NCBI GenBank assembly: GCA_965221595.1
Contig: OZ244900.1
Coordinates: forward strand, 1,736,001-1,800,000
DNA: 64,000 bases
Origin: JAAXGX01 sp965221595
Lineage (GTDB): Bacteria; Acidobacteriota; Vicinamibacteria; Vicinamibacterales; UBA8438
Direction of reading: 5' to 3'
Shown here in pieces: positions 17,991 through 27,520 of the stretch (its first letter is position 1; each line of letters opens with the position of its first letter). A program made the translations under genes and the position numbers. A model generated the notes under the pieces. It was given only the letters and a program-made list of their open reading frames with translations. It was not told the DNA's origin and did not search any database.

Positions 17991-19229
17991 GTGCGGCACG
18001 CGCCGGATGGGTCATCCGCATCGCGAATACTGGTCCGGCTGCCGAACTGGGTCGGAGACATCCTGCTGGCGCTGCCGGCCCTGCAGGCTCTGCGCGCGGC
18101 CCGGCCGCACGCGCGGCTCGTCGCCATGGCCCGCCCGCAGCATGTCGAGCTCGCGCGCCGCATCTCCGCCGTCGACCACATCCTGCCGGCGCCGCCCGGC
18201 GCCCGCAGCGTGCGGGCCTGGTGGCGCGCCGTGCAGGCTCTGCGCGCCGCCCGGTTGCAGGCCGCCGTGCTGCTGGCGCCGTCGTTCGAGGCCGCGCTCA
18301 CCGCCCTGGCCGCGGGGATCCCGGTGCGGGTCGGTCACGGCACGGACCACCGCTCGCGGCTGCTGACTCAAGCGCTGGACCCGGCGTCCCGGCGCCACCG
18401 CGCCGACGGGTTCCTGGAGCTGGTGCACGCGCTGGCCGCCCGTGGTGAGAATCCCCGTCGCACCGCGACGGGCGAGGCGCCCACTTCGCAAGGCGCGACG
18501 AGGGAGCCTAGCGGCCATAGTCGACCGCGGGGCGACGCGGTCAGGCGGGATGCATCGGCCGTCGAATGCAGCGGGGCCGCGTGCCACGGGCTGCCAGACG
18601 TGCCGGACGCGGCGCCTGAGTCGGATTCACGGCCGTTCCGCCTGCGGGATGCGGAACGGCGGCACGTGGAGCGCCTGTTCGCGCGGGCGGGACTGACCGT
18701 CCGGGACCGTCCGGTGCTGGTGAATCCCGCCGCTGCCAAGACCCCTCGTGCCTGGTCGGCGGACCGCTTCAGGCGGTTGGCCGACACGATCGCCGACCGC
18801 CACCCGGGGTTGCCCGTGCTCGTTCACAATCGTGCGCCGTTCACGCAGCCCGCGGACTGGCCGCGGAATCCGGCGATCCGGAGCGTGCGCGATGTCACAC
18901 TGGTCCAACTGGGTGCCGTCATCGAGCGTTGCCGCCTGTACGTGGGCAACGACAGCGGCCCGATGCATCTCGCGGCCGCCCTCGGCGTGCCGACCGTCGG
19001 CATCTACGGCCCGTCGGACCCCGCACGGACCTCACCGCGCGGCGCCGCCGGGACTGCGCACCGGGCGGTGTCCGCGTTCCTGCCCTGCTCGCCCTGCCGT
19101 GAGCGCTTCTTCGACGAGTGCCCCGCGCCGCCGACAGTGGACGGGCGCCCGCCCTGTCTCGATGCGGTTGCGGTCGAGGACGTCGCCGCGGCGGTGGACC
19201 GCATGCTGGCCGCAGCCTCTCGAAGCTAG
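17991..19229 (+). CDS. waaF: Lipopolysaccharide heptosyltransferase (waaF-like) with repeat-encoded insert
   Basis: A glycosyltransferase family 9 enzyme that adds heptose to the LPS inner core. It begins ILVRLPNWVGDILLALPAL and holds the C-terminal sugar-nucleotide site in VNPAAAKTPRAWS and the YVGNDSGPMHLAAALGVP and GIYGPSDPARTSP blocks. At 412 residues it is longer than usual because repeat copy A3 is translated in frame at about residues 149-202, between the two Rossmann domains. This linker can probably tolerate an insert, so the enzyme may remain active. The start is GTG 17991. The TAG stop is joined to repeat copy A4. Confidence 0.9.
   Translation: MRHAPDGSSASRILVRLPNWVGDILLALPALQALRAARPHARLVAMARPQHVELARRISAVDHILPAPPGARSVRAWWRAVQALRAARLQAAVLLAPSFEAALTALAAGIPVRVGHGTDHRSRLLTQALDPASRRHRADGFLELVHALAARGENPRRTATGEAPTSQGATREPSGHSRPRGDAVRRDASAVECSGAACHGLPDVPDAAPESDSRPFRLRDAERRHVERLFARAGLTVRDRPVLVNPAAAKTPRAWSADRFRRLADTIADRHPGLPVLVHNRAPFTQPADWPRNPAIRSVRDVTLVQLGAVIERCRLYVGNDSGPMHLAAALGVPTVGIYGPSDPARTSPRGAAGTAHRAVSAFLPCSPCRERFFDECPAPPTVDGRPPCLDAVAVEDVAAAVDRMLAAASRS
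18435..18594 (+). repeat. Palindromic repeat A, copy A3, inside a coding region
   Basis: A 160 bp copy with ends GCCGCCCGTGG and CCACGGGCTGC, aligned with A2 throughout. Unlike the other six copies it lies inside an open gene. It is read in the frame that gives GENPRRTATGEAP, then QGATREP, HSRPRGDAVRRDA and CHGL. The frame has no stop and the gene continues in frame afterwards, so the insertion kept the reading frame. Confidence 0.88.
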
Positions 19230-19296
19230 CAGCCCGTGGTGAGACCCCGCCTCGCCCGTCGAATGCAGCGGGGACTGTCGCCACGACTGCGCGCTG
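19230..19296 (+). repeat. Palindromic repeat A, copy A4 (short form, between two convergent stops)
   Basis: A 67 bp short form whose left 21 bases match the left end of A2 and whose remainder matches the right end; the middle of the long form is missing. It starts at the base after the waaF TAG. On the other side it runs to the base before the lpxD TAG on the minus strand, where the junction reads TAGCAGC then CGTGG after a small insertion. Both convergent genes therefore end against the element. Confidence 0.75.
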
Positions 19297-20325
19297 CTAC
19301 CGTTCCAGCCTGGCTCGCAGCTCCGCCACCTCGGCCTGCAGCCGCTTCAGTTCCTCGGCCATCCGTGGCAGGCGGCCGACGTGGGCAACCTGCGCCTTGA
19401 CGTCCCGGAGGGGACGGGCCGGCGTTCCCCAGTAGATCTCGCCGGCCGGTACGCGCTTGCGGCTCACCACGCCGCCCTGCGAGCCAATCAGCGCGTGCTC
19501 GTCGATGCGGCAGTGATCGCCGATCCCGACCTGCCCGCCGATCGTGGCGTAGCTGCCGATCCGCGAGCTGCCCGCGATGCCGGTCTGCGCCGCAATGACC
19601 GTGTGCGCGCCTATCCGCACGTTGTGTCCGACGTGGCACAGATTGTCGAGCCTGGCGCCGGCCTCGACGGCGGTCTCGTCCAGCGTGCCCCGGTCGACGC
19701 AGGTGTTGGCGCCGAGTTCGACGTCCGAGCCGATCTCCACGCGGCCGACCTGCGGAATCTTGAGGTGCCTGGTGCCATCGAACACGAAGCCGAAACCGTC
19801 CGCTCCCAGCACGGCGCCGGCATGCACGACCACGCGGTCGCCGAGCTCCACATCCGGATAGAGCACCACGTGCGGGTGGACGGTGCAGTCGGCGCCGATG
19901 CGGCACCCCGGACCGATGTAACAGCCTGGGTAGACGACGGTGCGGGCCCCGATGCGCGCGCCGCGTTCGATGAGTGTCCAGGCCCCGATTGCCACGTCCG
20001 CCGCCAGCACTGCCTCGTCGTGTATCAGCGCAGAGGGGTGGACGCCCTGGAACGGCGGTGTGGCCGGGAGCAGCCACTGCGCCGCCCGCGCGAACGCCAC
20101 CCGCGGATTGTCGACGACGATGACGGTGCGCTCCGGGAAGTTGCCCGTCGGGACCAGCACGCACGCGGCGCCGGAAGCCGATACGCGGTCGAGGTAACCG
20201 GTCTCGGCGTAGGCCAGCGCGCCGGCACCCGCCTGCTCCAGGCTGCCCACGCCGTCGATCGGGCGGTCGCCGTCGCCCTGCAGCGCGCCGCCCACGAAAT
20301 CCGCGATTTCTCGAGTGGTCTTCAT
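19297..20325 (-). CDS. lpxD: UDP-3-O-(3-hydroxyacyl)glucosamine N-acyltransferase
   Basis: LpxD performs the third step of lipid A synthesis, adding the second acyl chain to UDP-GlcN. The 342-residue protein has an N-terminal uridine-binding domain (to about residue 100), many left-handed beta-helix hexapeptide repeats (about 100-300), the catalytic His region HVGHNVRIG and a C-terminal helix with a leucine pattern. The ATG at 20325 is preceded by a good AGGAGA site. The usual neighbours fabZ and lpxA are absent. The TAG stop is against repeat A4. Confidence 0.96.
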   Translation of the reverse strand: MKTTREIADFVGGALQGDGDRPIDGVGSLEQAGAGALAYAETGYLDRVSASGAACVLVPTGNFPERTVIVVDNPRVAFARAAQWLLPATPPFQGVHPSALIHDEAVLAADVAIGAWTLIERGARIGARTVVYPGCYIGPGCRIGADCTVHPHVVLYPDVELGDRVVVHAGAVLGADGFGFVFDGTRHLKIPQVGRVEIGSDVELGANTCVDRGTLDETAVEAGARLDNLCHVGHNVRIGAHTVIAAQTGIAGSSRIGSYATIGGQVGIGDHCRIDEHALIGSQGGVVSRKRVPAGEIYWGTPARPLRDVKAQVAHVGRLPRMAEELKRLQAEVAELRARLER

Positions 20326-20506
20326 GCGGTCTCCTGTTCGAATCATAGCCGCCGGCAGCGCGCCTGCCGTGCCGCGCCGCGTACCACGCTGCGACCGGGC
20401 GCGGGATAACCCAGGCCGGGTTCAACGATGGGCACCTGCGGCTGGAGCCGGGGGACAGCGGGAATCTGCGCCGTAGCACGGCGTGGACTCCTGGCAGGTT
20501 GGCGGG

Positions 20507-21898
20507 CTACGCGCGCAGGTCGTAGCAGAGCAGGCGGGGACTGGTCCCGTTGAACACGTCGCGGGTGTTCTGCACGACGTAGAGCAGGCCGCGGCTCAAC
20601 ACGGGGAGGGCCCAGGATTCGCGCGCTGCCATGAGCCAGGCGCGGGAGATCTCCGTGTAGCCGGCCGGCGTCAGGTCGAGCCACAGCAGGTGGCCAAGCT
20701 CGCCCAGGCAGAGGAACTGGCCGTCCGCCGCCAGCAGCGAACCCCGGTAGGTGCTCATGACGGTTTGCTGCCGACGGCCGTTCCGCTCTATCTCCTCCGG
20801 CCACTCCGGCACCATACGCCACGCCACCTCGCCGGTCGCGGCGTCGAGGCAGACCAGCGAGGCGTCGCCCGGGTTGCGCCCGTCGAACGCGTAGAGGTAC
20901 CCGTCGCGGTGGATCGCGGTGTTGAAGTGGATGCCGACGTCGGCGGTGCGCCAGGCGACCCGGTGCGTCAAGTCCGGCAGGATCTCGACCAGCACGCTGC
21001 CGGTGCGGTAGCTGGAGCTGAGGAACACCCGGTTCTCGAACACGACCGGCGTGCAGGCATTGGCCGATTCGTACGTCCGGCTCCTGAACGGGAATTCGAA
21101 GTCCACGGCGCCGTTCGACGGGTCGATCGACAGCAGTCCGCCGCTTGGCGGCGACGATTCGCCGCCGGCGAATACGAGCACGCGACGGCGGCCGTGGATG
21201 TCGGCCGGCACCGGCGAGGCGTAGCTGGGGCCCCACTCGGTGCCCGCCCGCCACACCTCGACGCCGGTCAGCTTGTCGAATGCCGCCACGCACGGCCCGC
21301 CCGGCGCGCCGACGTTGACCACGAGCAGCTCGTCCTCGACGAGCGGCGTCGACGAGGTGCCGAAGAAGTCCTGTGGCACGCGATATTCGGTGCTGAGGTC
21401 GCGCGTCCAGACGACCTCGCCCGACGCGAGATCCAGGCAGTGGATCGGACCCTCGGCGCCGACCGTATAGACGCGCCCGCCGTCGATGACCGGGCTCGAG
21501 CGCGGACCGTTGTTGTAGCCGTAGCGGTCCCGGAACGAGGTGGGGTAGCGATGCTGCCAGACGAGGCCTCCGGTCTCCGGGTGCAGGCACTCGACGACCT
21601 CCGCGTCGTCCAGCCGATGGACGAAGACCAGCCGTTCGCCGGCGATGGCCGGCGAGGCATAACCGGTGCCCTTGGGCAGCTCCCAGACGAGTGGTGGCGG
21701 CAGCTCCCGGCTGAGATGTGTCTCCGTCGACACCGCGTTGTGCGACGGTCCCAGGAAGGAGGTCCAGTCGTGCGTCACGGCGTCCACGGCCAGCGGCTTC
21801 GGCGCGCCGTGCAGGCGGGTCTGGGCGGAGACGGGCTGCAGGGCAAGCGCCTGCGCGGCGAGCAGCTGCAGCATTGCACGGCGCGAGAGCGCGGGCAT
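20507..21898 (-). CDS. Secreted PQQ-type beta-propeller protein
   Basis: A 463-residue exported protein. An N-terminal twin-arginine-like SRRAMLQLLAAQ and a hydrophobic stretch are followed by a quinoprotein-alcohol-dehydrogenase-like propeller with repeated tryptophan-docking blades (GGLVWQHRYPTS, GEVVWTRDLS, GVEVWRAG, GEVAWRMVP). It opens with the HDWTSFLGPSHNAVSTE motif seen in outer-membrane-assembly-like or sulfatase-associated propellers. No catalytic domain or heme motif is present, so it may bind or scaffold rather than oxidise. It stands alone, divergent from the DUF1592 gene. Confidence 0.82.
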   Translation of the reverse strand: MPALSRRAMLQLLAAQALALQPVSAQTRLHGAPKPLAVDAVTHDWTSFLGPSHNAVSTETHLSRELPPPLVWELPKGTGYASPAIAGERLVFVHRLDDAEVVECLHPETGGLVWQHRYPTSFRDRYGYNNGPRSSPVIDGGRVYTVGAEGPIHCLDLASGEVVWTRDLSTEYRVPQDFFGTSSTPLVEDELLVVNVGAPGGPCVAAFDKLTGVEVWRAGTEWGPSYASPVPADIHGRRRVLVFAGGESSPPSGGLLSIDPSNGAVDFEFPFRSRTYESANACTPVVFENRVFLSSSYRTGSVLVEILPDLTHRVAWRTADVGIHFNTAIHRDGYLYAFDGRNPGDASLVCLDAATGEVAWRMVPEWPEEIERNGRRQQTVMSTYRGSLLAADGQFLCLGELGHLLWLDLTPAGYTEISRAWLMAARESWALPVLSRGLLYVVQNTRDVFNGTSPRLLCYDLRA

Positions 21899-22063
21899 CC
21901 CGCTGTCATGATAGCCGACGCCGCGGCGGGCGGGCGCCTGCCCCGTCCCGTCTCAGGCGTTACGGAATTGACAATGGCGGGCGGCAGAGCGTACGGTAGC
22001 ATCGCGCCGGGATTTTGCGCCGTGCGGTGTGAACAACACGCTTGCTGGGGAAGGGTGGTGAAC

Positions 22064-24526
22064 ATGTCGTGGCTGTTCAGGGCAGCAGGCGGAGCGGCGG
22101 TCGCAGTCGTACTGGGCTTGTCGTCACCTCCCGCCAGCCATGCCCAGGAGGCGTCCGACGCGGTCGCGCCGGGCGCGTTCGTCGACCGCTACTGCATCGC
22201 GTGTCACAGCGACAGCCGGTTCGAGCGCGGCGCCGTGCCCATCTCGCTGCAGGCGCTCGACACCAATGAGGTCGGCGCCCACGCGGACCACTGGGAGCGC
22301 GTTCTTCGCAGGGTGCGCAGTGGCATGATGCCGCCGGCCGTGGCGCGGCAACCCGCTGCCGCCACGCGCGCCGCCTGGGTCGCCTGGCTGGAGACCGAGC
22401 TGGACCGCGCCGCCGAGGCCCGTCCGCCGCGCGGGCGCCCGATGACGGCGCATCGCCTCAACCGGCTCGAGTACCGCAACGCGGTACGCGATCTGGTCGG
22501 CCTCGACGTGGACGTCGAGACGCTGCTACCGCCCGATGACGCCGACGCCGAGGGGTTCGACAACAACGCGGAAGTGTTGTCGGTCTCGACGACGCTCATG
22601 GAGCGCTACCTGACCGCGGCGCGGCGCATCAGCCAGCTTGCAGTTGGCGACCCGACCGCGACGTCCCGGACTTCCACCTACCAGGTGCCCGACCTGGAGA
22701 TGCAGGACGACCGCACGAACGAGGATCTGCCGTTCGGGTCACGCGGCGGCCTGGCAGTGCGGCATCACTTTCCGCTCGACGGGGAGTACCTGTTCGAGAT
22801 CGATCTGCGCCGCAACTTCTACAACTACATCCGCGGGCTCGGGAACACGCCCCACCAGCTCGACGTGCGTCTCGACAAGGCGCTGGTCGAGACGCTGATG
22901 GTCGGTGGCGCGTTCGAGGGCTCGCGCTGCGCGACGAGTTTCTGCGGCTCCGGCAGCGGCGGATTTCCGGAGTGGGGCAACTACTCGGTCACTGCGGACG
23001 ATGGTCTGCAGTTCCGGTTGCCGGTGCGGGCCGGCACGCGGCTGGTGGGCCTGGCGTTCGTGCGGCGGCCGGCGCTCGACGAAGGGGTGCTGCAGCCGCG
23101 GCCGAGCCCGGCGACGTTCGGCTACAGCACCGATGACGAACAGGACGGGAATCCGGCGGTCTCGGCCGTGACCATCCGGGGCCCGTTCGCCGGTGCAGCG
23201 CCGCTCGAGACGCCCAGCCGGGAGCGCATCTTCACCTGCCGGCCGGACCGGCCCGAGCAGGAGGCCGCCTGCGCGGAGGAGATCCTGCACGGCCTCGCGC
23301 AGCGCGCCTACCGGCGGCCCGTGACGTCGCGGGACCTGACCGCGGTGCTGAGCTTCTACGAGGTGGGGCGGCGCGAAGGCGGGTTCGAGGCCGGCATCCA
23401 GGCGGCCCTCGAGTTCCTGCTGACCGATCCGGAGTTCGTGTTCCGCGTCGAGCGGCGGTCGGAGGACGTCGAACCCGGCATGGCCTACCGCGTGAGCGAC
23501 CTCGAGCTCGCCTCGCGGCTGTCGTTCTTCCTGTGGGGTAGCATCCCCGACGACGAACTACTCGACGCGGCGACCCAGGGCACGCTGGCGGAGCCCGCGG
23601 TGCTCGAGCAGCAGGTGCGCCGGATGCTGGCCCAGCCGCGCGCGCGCCGGATGCTGGCCGAGAGCTTCGCCGGCCAGTGGCTCGGGCTGCACAGGCTCCG
23701 CAACGCGTCGCCGGACAAGACCGCGTTCCCGGATTTCGATGAGAACCTGCGCGACGCAATGCAGCAGGAAACCCGGTTGTTCCTCGAGACGCAATTGCGT
23801 GAGGACCGCCCGGTGGCCGAGCTGCTGACGGCTGACTACACGTTCGTGAACGAGCGCCTCGCCGAGCACTACGAGATTGCCGACGTGAGCGGGAACCACT
23901 TCCGGCGCGTGAAGCTGCCCGACGACAAGCGGGCAGGCATCCTGGGCCAGGCGAGCATTCTGACGCTGACTTCCTACGCGAACCGCACTTCGCCGGTGAC
24001 GCGCGGCAAGTGGGTGCTCGAGAGTCTGCTGGGGGCACCGCCGGCCGAGCCCCCGGCCGACGTGCCGGATCTCAGAACCCGCGAGGAGGGCGAGCCGCCG
24101 ACGTCGGTGCGCGCTCTCATGGAGGTCCATCGGCGCAACCCCGCCTGTGCCACGTGCCACCGGACGATGGATCCGCTGGGGTTCGCGCTGGAGAACTTCG
24201 ACGGCATCGGGCGCTGGCGCACCACCGAGGACACGGGAGTGGCAGGTGAGGCCGGGCCGGTAATCGATCCATCCGGCACAGCGCCGGACGGTACCCCGTT
24301 CGAGGGCGCGAAGGGGCTCCGGGAGATCCTCGCGAGCCAGCGGGAGTTCATCGGCACATTGACCGAAAGGCTGCTCACCTACGCCATCGGGCGGCGGTTG
24401 GAAGCGGCCGACATGCCGGCGGTACGGCGCATCCAGCGGGAGGCGGCGAACGACGAATCCCGCTGGTCGGCGATGATTCTGGCGATTGTGAACAGCGAAC
24501 CGTTTCTGACCAGGAGGATGGGCTGA
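22064..24526 (+). CDS. DUF1592-type cytochrome-like secreted protein (PSD/PSCyt domains)
   Basis: An 820-residue exported protein with a signal peptide (about 1-29). A first c-type heme motif CIACH at 44-48 starts a PSCyt-like domain. Next come DUF1587 (HRLNRLEYRNAVRDLVG), DUF1595, DUF1592 (ELASRLSFFLWGSIPDDELL) and DUF1588 (RAGILGQASILTLTSYANRTSPV). A second heme motif CATCH at 695-699 and the C-terminal DUF1585 region follow. These multi-domain proteins are frequent in planctomycetes and acidobacteria, almost always next to a DUF1552 protein, as here. Biochemical function is not established. The ATG at 22064 has GGAAGGG upstream. The TGA overlaps the next ATG by one base. Confidence 0.9.
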   Translation: MSWLFRAAGGAAVAVVLGLSSPPASHAQEASDAVAPGAFVDRYCIACHSDSRFERGAVPISLQALDTNEVGAHADHWERVLRRVRSGMMPPAVARQPAAATRAAWVAWLETELDRAAEARPPRGRPMTAHRLNRLEYRNAVRDLVGLDVDVETLLPPDDADAEGFDNNAEVLSVSTTLMERYLTAARRISQLAVGDPTATSRTSTYQVPDLEMQDDRTNEDLPFGSRGGLAVRHHFPLDGEYLFEIDLRRNFYNYIRGLGNTPHQLDVRLDKALVETLMVGGAFEGSRCATSFCGSGSGGFPEWGNYSVTADDGLQFRLPVRAGTRLVGLAFVRRPALDEGVLQPRPSPATFGYSTDDEQDGNPAVSAVTIRGPFAGAAPLETPSRERIFTCRPDRPEQEAACAEEILHGLAQRAYRRPVTSRDLTAVLSFYEVGRREGGFEAGIQAALEFLLTDPEFVFRVERRSEDVEPGMAYRVSDLELASRLSFFLWGSIPDDELLDAATQGTLAEPAVLEQQVRRMLAQPRARRMLAESFAGQWLGLHRLRNASPDKTAFPDFDENLRDAMQQETRLFLETQLREDRPVAELLTADYTFVNERLAEHYEIADVSGNHFRRVKLPDDKRAGILGQASILTLTSYANRTSPVTRGKWVLESLLGAPPAEPPADVPDLRTREEGEPPTSVRALMEVHRRNPACATCHRTMDPLGFALENFDGIGRWRTTEDTGVAGEAGPVIDPSGTAPDGTPFEGAKGLREILASQREFIGTLTERLLTYAIGRRLEAADMPAVRRIQREAANDESRWSAMILAIVNSEPFLTRRMG

Positions 24527-25884
24527 TGATCGTGACCAAGACGGCGATCCCGCGTCGAACGATGCTGCGTGGCGTAGGCACGGCGCTGGCCTTGCCGCTC
24601 CTCGACGGCATGGTGCCCGCCCTGACAGCGCTGTCCAGGACGCCGGCGGTGCCGGCCAAGCGCCTTGGCGTGGTCATCGTGCCGAACGGCGCGCCGAAGG
24701 AGTACTGGACGCCGCAGACGGCCGGCGCCGGGTTCGAGTGGACGCCGAGCCTGAAGGCCCTGCAGCCGGTTCGCGACCAGTTGCTCGTGATGACCAACCT
24801 CGACAGCGTCGGCGCAGAGCCGGGTCGCGGCACCACGCACTCCCAGGCGGCGTCGGCGTTCCTGACCGGTGCACGCCCGAAGCGCACGACCGGCGCGGCG
24901 CTCGAGCTGGGCGTGTCGATGGACCAGGTCGCCGCCGATGCCGAGGGCCTGGGACGCGCCACCCAGTTGCCCTCGCTGGAGCTCTCCCTGGAGGGCGACG
25001 ACACCGTCTACGGCGTGGCCACCTGCGACGGCGGCTTCAGTTGCGCCTATCTCAACAACTCGTGGGCCAATCGGAGCACGCCGATGCCGCGCGAGACGAA
25101 CCCCCGGCTCGTCTTCGAGCGGCTGTTCGGCGACGTCGACAGCACGAGCGCCGACGCGCGCCTCGCGCGGGCGCGCCGGCAGCGCAGCATTCTGGACGCG
25201 GTGATGGGCAAGGTGGCCGATCTGAAGACGGATCTGGCGGCCTACGACCGCCGCAAGCTCGACGAGTACCTGCAGGCCGTCCGCGGCATTGAGCGGCGCC
25301 TGGAGATGGCGGAGCAGCAGGCGGACCGGGAGCTGCCGGACGTCGCGTCCCCGGCCGGCATTCCGCTGTCGTGGGAAGAGCACGCGAAGCTGATGTTCGA
25401 CCTGATCGTGCTGGCCTACCAGACCGACATGACGCGCGTCATCTCATACATGGTCGGACGCGAGGAGAGTGGTGCGACGTACCCGCAGATCGGCGTCACC
25501 GAGCCGCACCACCCGCTGAGCCACCACCGGGACAATCCGGAGAAGATCGAGAAGCTGGCGCGGATCAACGCGTATCACATGCAGCTCTTCAGCGAGTTCC
25601 TGGTCAAACTGCGGTCCACGCCGGACGGCGACGGCTCGTTGTTGGACCACAGCATGATCTTCTACGGTTCGGCCCTGCGGAACTCGAACCGGCACACGAC
25701 GCAGGATCTGCCGATCCTGCTCGTCGGCGGCGCCTGCGGCGAGCTCCAGGGCGGCCGTCACATCGTCTGTCCCGAGGGCACGCCGCTGACCGATCTGCAG
25801 CACACGATGCTGTTGAAGCTGGGCGTCCCGGTGGAGAGTTTCGGCGGGACCAGCCGGGAGATCCGCGAACTCTCGCTCGCGTAG
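24526..25884 (+). CDS. DUF1552 (TAT-exported) protein
   Basis: A 452-residue protein with an N-terminal twin-arginine signal (PRRTMLRGVGTALALPLLDG) and the DUF1552 body: RLGVVIVPNGAPKEYWTP, MTNLDSVGAEPG, THSQAASAFLTG and HHPLSHH. The fold is related to the alkaline-phosphatase/sulfatase-like DUF1501 proteins, but no function is proven. It overlaps the DUF1592 gene by one base and has a strong AGGAGG site, so the two are translated together. The ankyrin-repeat gene follows at 100 bp. The predicted secreted complex is an inference from this constant pairing. Confidence 0.9.
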   Translation: MIVTKTAIPRRTMLRGVGTALALPLLDGMVPALTALSRTPAVPAKRLGVVIVPNGAPKEYWTPQTAGAGFEWTPSLKALQPVRDQLLVMTNLDSVGAEPGRGTTHSQAASAFLTGARPKRTTGAALELGVSMDQVAADAEGLGRATQLPSLELSLEGDDTVYGVATCDGGFSCAYLNNSWANRSTPMPRETNPRLVFERLFGDVDSTSADARLARARRQRSILDAVMGKVADLKTDLAAYDRRKLDEYLQAVRGIERRLEMAEQQADRELPDVASPAGIPLSWEEHAKLMFDLIVLAYQTDMTRVISYMVGREESGATYPQIGVTEPHHPLSHHRDNPEKIEKLARINAYHMQLFSEFLVKLRSTPDGDGSLLDHSMIFYGSALRNSNRHTTQDLPILLVGGACGELQGGRHIVCPEGTPLTDLQHTMLLKLGVPVESFGGTSREIRELSLA

Positions 25885-25983
25885 AGGCGGGTCGCGGGGC
25901 ATCCCGGACGCGGGTTGCCGGGCATGCGGGCCCGGAGCACGGCCCGGGCCAGCGGAGTGCGGGAAACCGAGGGAGGATCCGCC

Positions 25984-27453
25984 ATGCGGGTGGGCAGCAG
26001 TTCAACGGCTACGGTGGCGGCGGCGCTGCTCTGTGTTGCCGGCGTCGCGGCGGGCAACACGGATCTCCGCCTGATCGAGGCGATCCAGAATCGCGACCAC
26101 GAGACCGTGCGCACCCTGCTGGCGCACGGTCTCGACGTCAACGCCCGTGAGGGCGACGGGGCGACCGCGCTGCATTGGGCGGTCGTGCGGGACGACGTCG
26201 AGGTGGTGGAGTCGCTGCTGCACGCGGGCGCCGAGGTCGACGCCGCCAACGACTACGGCGTGACACCCCTGACGCTTGCCTGCACCAACCGGAACGCGGC
26301 GGTCGTCGAACTGCTGCTCGGCGCGGGCGCCGACCCGAACGGCGCGACCGCGATGGGGGAGACGGCGCTCATGTCGTGCGCCCGCACCGGCAGCGCCTCT
26401 GCGCTGGAGGCGCTCTTCGAGCACGGTGCGAGCAACGTGAACGCCCGGGAGAAGTCACACGGACAGACGGCGCTGATGTGGGCGGCGGCGCAGGAGAACC
26501 CGGAGGCCGTGCGTGTCCTGCTGGCCAACGGCGCCGACGTCCATGCGCGCTCGGCGACGCATCTGCTGCCAGTCAATCTCGGTGACGGGGATCCGTTCGA
26601 GCAGTTCGTGATGCAGCCCCAGCGCGGGTCCACGCCGCTGCTCATGGCGGCGCGGAACGGGCGTATCGACAACGCACAGCTCCTGCTCGATGCGGGTGCG
26701 GACGTGGACGAGCAGATGCCCACCGGCGAGTCCGCGCTGGTGCTCGCGAGTTTCAGCGACCAGGGCGAGTTCGCCGCGTATCTGTTGGAGCGCGGTGCGG
26801 ATCCGAATTCCGCTGACGCGGGCTACACGGCGCTGCATACGGCGGTGTCGCGCGGTGATGTGGATCTGGTCAAGGCGCTGTGCGCCCACGGGGCGGATCC
26901 GAACAGTCTGCTCACGAAGGGCAGCAGACAGCAGCGCAACCTCAACTTCTATTCCCTCTCCGGCAAGCTGGCTGGCGCCACGCCGTTCTGGCTGGCGGCC
27001 AAGTACGCCGAGGTGGAGATCATGCGTGTGCTGGCGGCCAACGGCGCCGACCCGCTACTGGCGCCGAACAACGGCGTGACGCCGCTGATGGTGGCCGCCG
27101 GCGCGGGCTGGACCATCCGCTCGGCCAACCGGCGCGACCAGGGCATCGGCATCGATGCGGCCCAGTTGCTGGTGTCGGCCAGCGAGCACTCGACGTGGGA
27201 AGCGACCCGGCTGGCGCTCGAGCTGGGCAACGACGTGAACGCGACCGATCCTGCCGGGAACACCGCGCTGCACGCCGCGGTGACGCTCGCGTATCCCACC
27301 GTCGTGGAGCTCCTCGTCGAGTACGGCGCCAAGCTCGATATGGAGAACAAGGCGGGCGTATCGGCAGAGGATCAGGCGTGTCGCGACGCCGCCGGCAAGC
27401 TGGTCCGTCGGCCGGGGGGACGCGGGCCGTGTCCGGACGCCGCCGGCCAGTGA
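25984..27453 (+). CDS. Secreted ankyrin-repeat protein
   Basis: A 489-residue protein with a signal peptide (about 1-23) and some 10 ankyrin repeats (about 25-470), such as DGATALHWAVVRDDVEVVE, TPLTLACTNRNAAVVELLL and GYTALHTAVSRGDVDLVK. Ankyrin repeats are protein-protein interaction modules. Several loops interrupt the regular spacing, including one near 330-350. The ATG at 25984 has GGAGGATCC upstream. It follows the DUF1592-DUF1552 pair, an order that recurs in acidobacteria, and probably forms one operon with them. Confidence 0.9.
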   Translation: MRVGSSSTATVAAALLCVAGVAAGNTDLRLIEAIQNRDHETVRTLLAHGLDVNAREGDGATALHWAVVRDDVEVVESLLHAGAEVDAANDYGVTPLTLACTNRNAAVVELLLGAGADPNGATAMGETALMSCARTGSASALEALFEHGASNVNAREKSHGQTALMWAAAQENPEAVRVLLANGADVHARSATHLLPVNLGDGDPFEQFVMQPQRGSTPLLMAARNGRIDNAQLLLDAGADVDEQMPTGESALVLASFSDQGEFAAYLLERGADPNSADAGYTALHTAVSRGDVDLVKALCAHGADPNSLLTKGSRQQRNLNFYSLSGKLAGATPFWLAAKYAEVEIMRVLAANGADPLLAPNNGVTPLMVAAGAGWTIRSANRRDQGIGIDAAQLLVSASEHSTWEATRLALELGNDVNATDPAGNTALHAAVTLAYPTVVELLVEYGAKLDMENKAGVSAEDQACRDAAGKLVRRPGGRGPCPDAAGQ

Positions 27454-27474
27454 CGCAGCCGACAGCGAGTTGAC

Positions 27475-27500
27475 GGGGACCGCCCGAGCGGGCGGCCCCC
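27475..27500. terminator. GC-rich hairpin between convergent genes
   Basis: The stretch GGGGACCGCCCGAGCGGGCGG followed by CCCCC forms a nearly perfect hairpin of 11 pairs with a two-base loop and one mismatch. It lies 20 bp after the ankyrin gene and 20 bp after the end of the convergent minus-strand gene, so it could act in both directions. No T-run follows, so intrinsic termination is not certain. Confidence 0.5.
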
Positions 27501-27520
27501 GCAGCGCTCCCGCCTGCGAA

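Noticed and set aside
20483..22063. Plus-strand open frame joined to the DUF1592 gene
   Set aside because: It is the shadow of the minus-strand PQQ propeller gene; the signal peptide and ribosome site fix the start at 22064.
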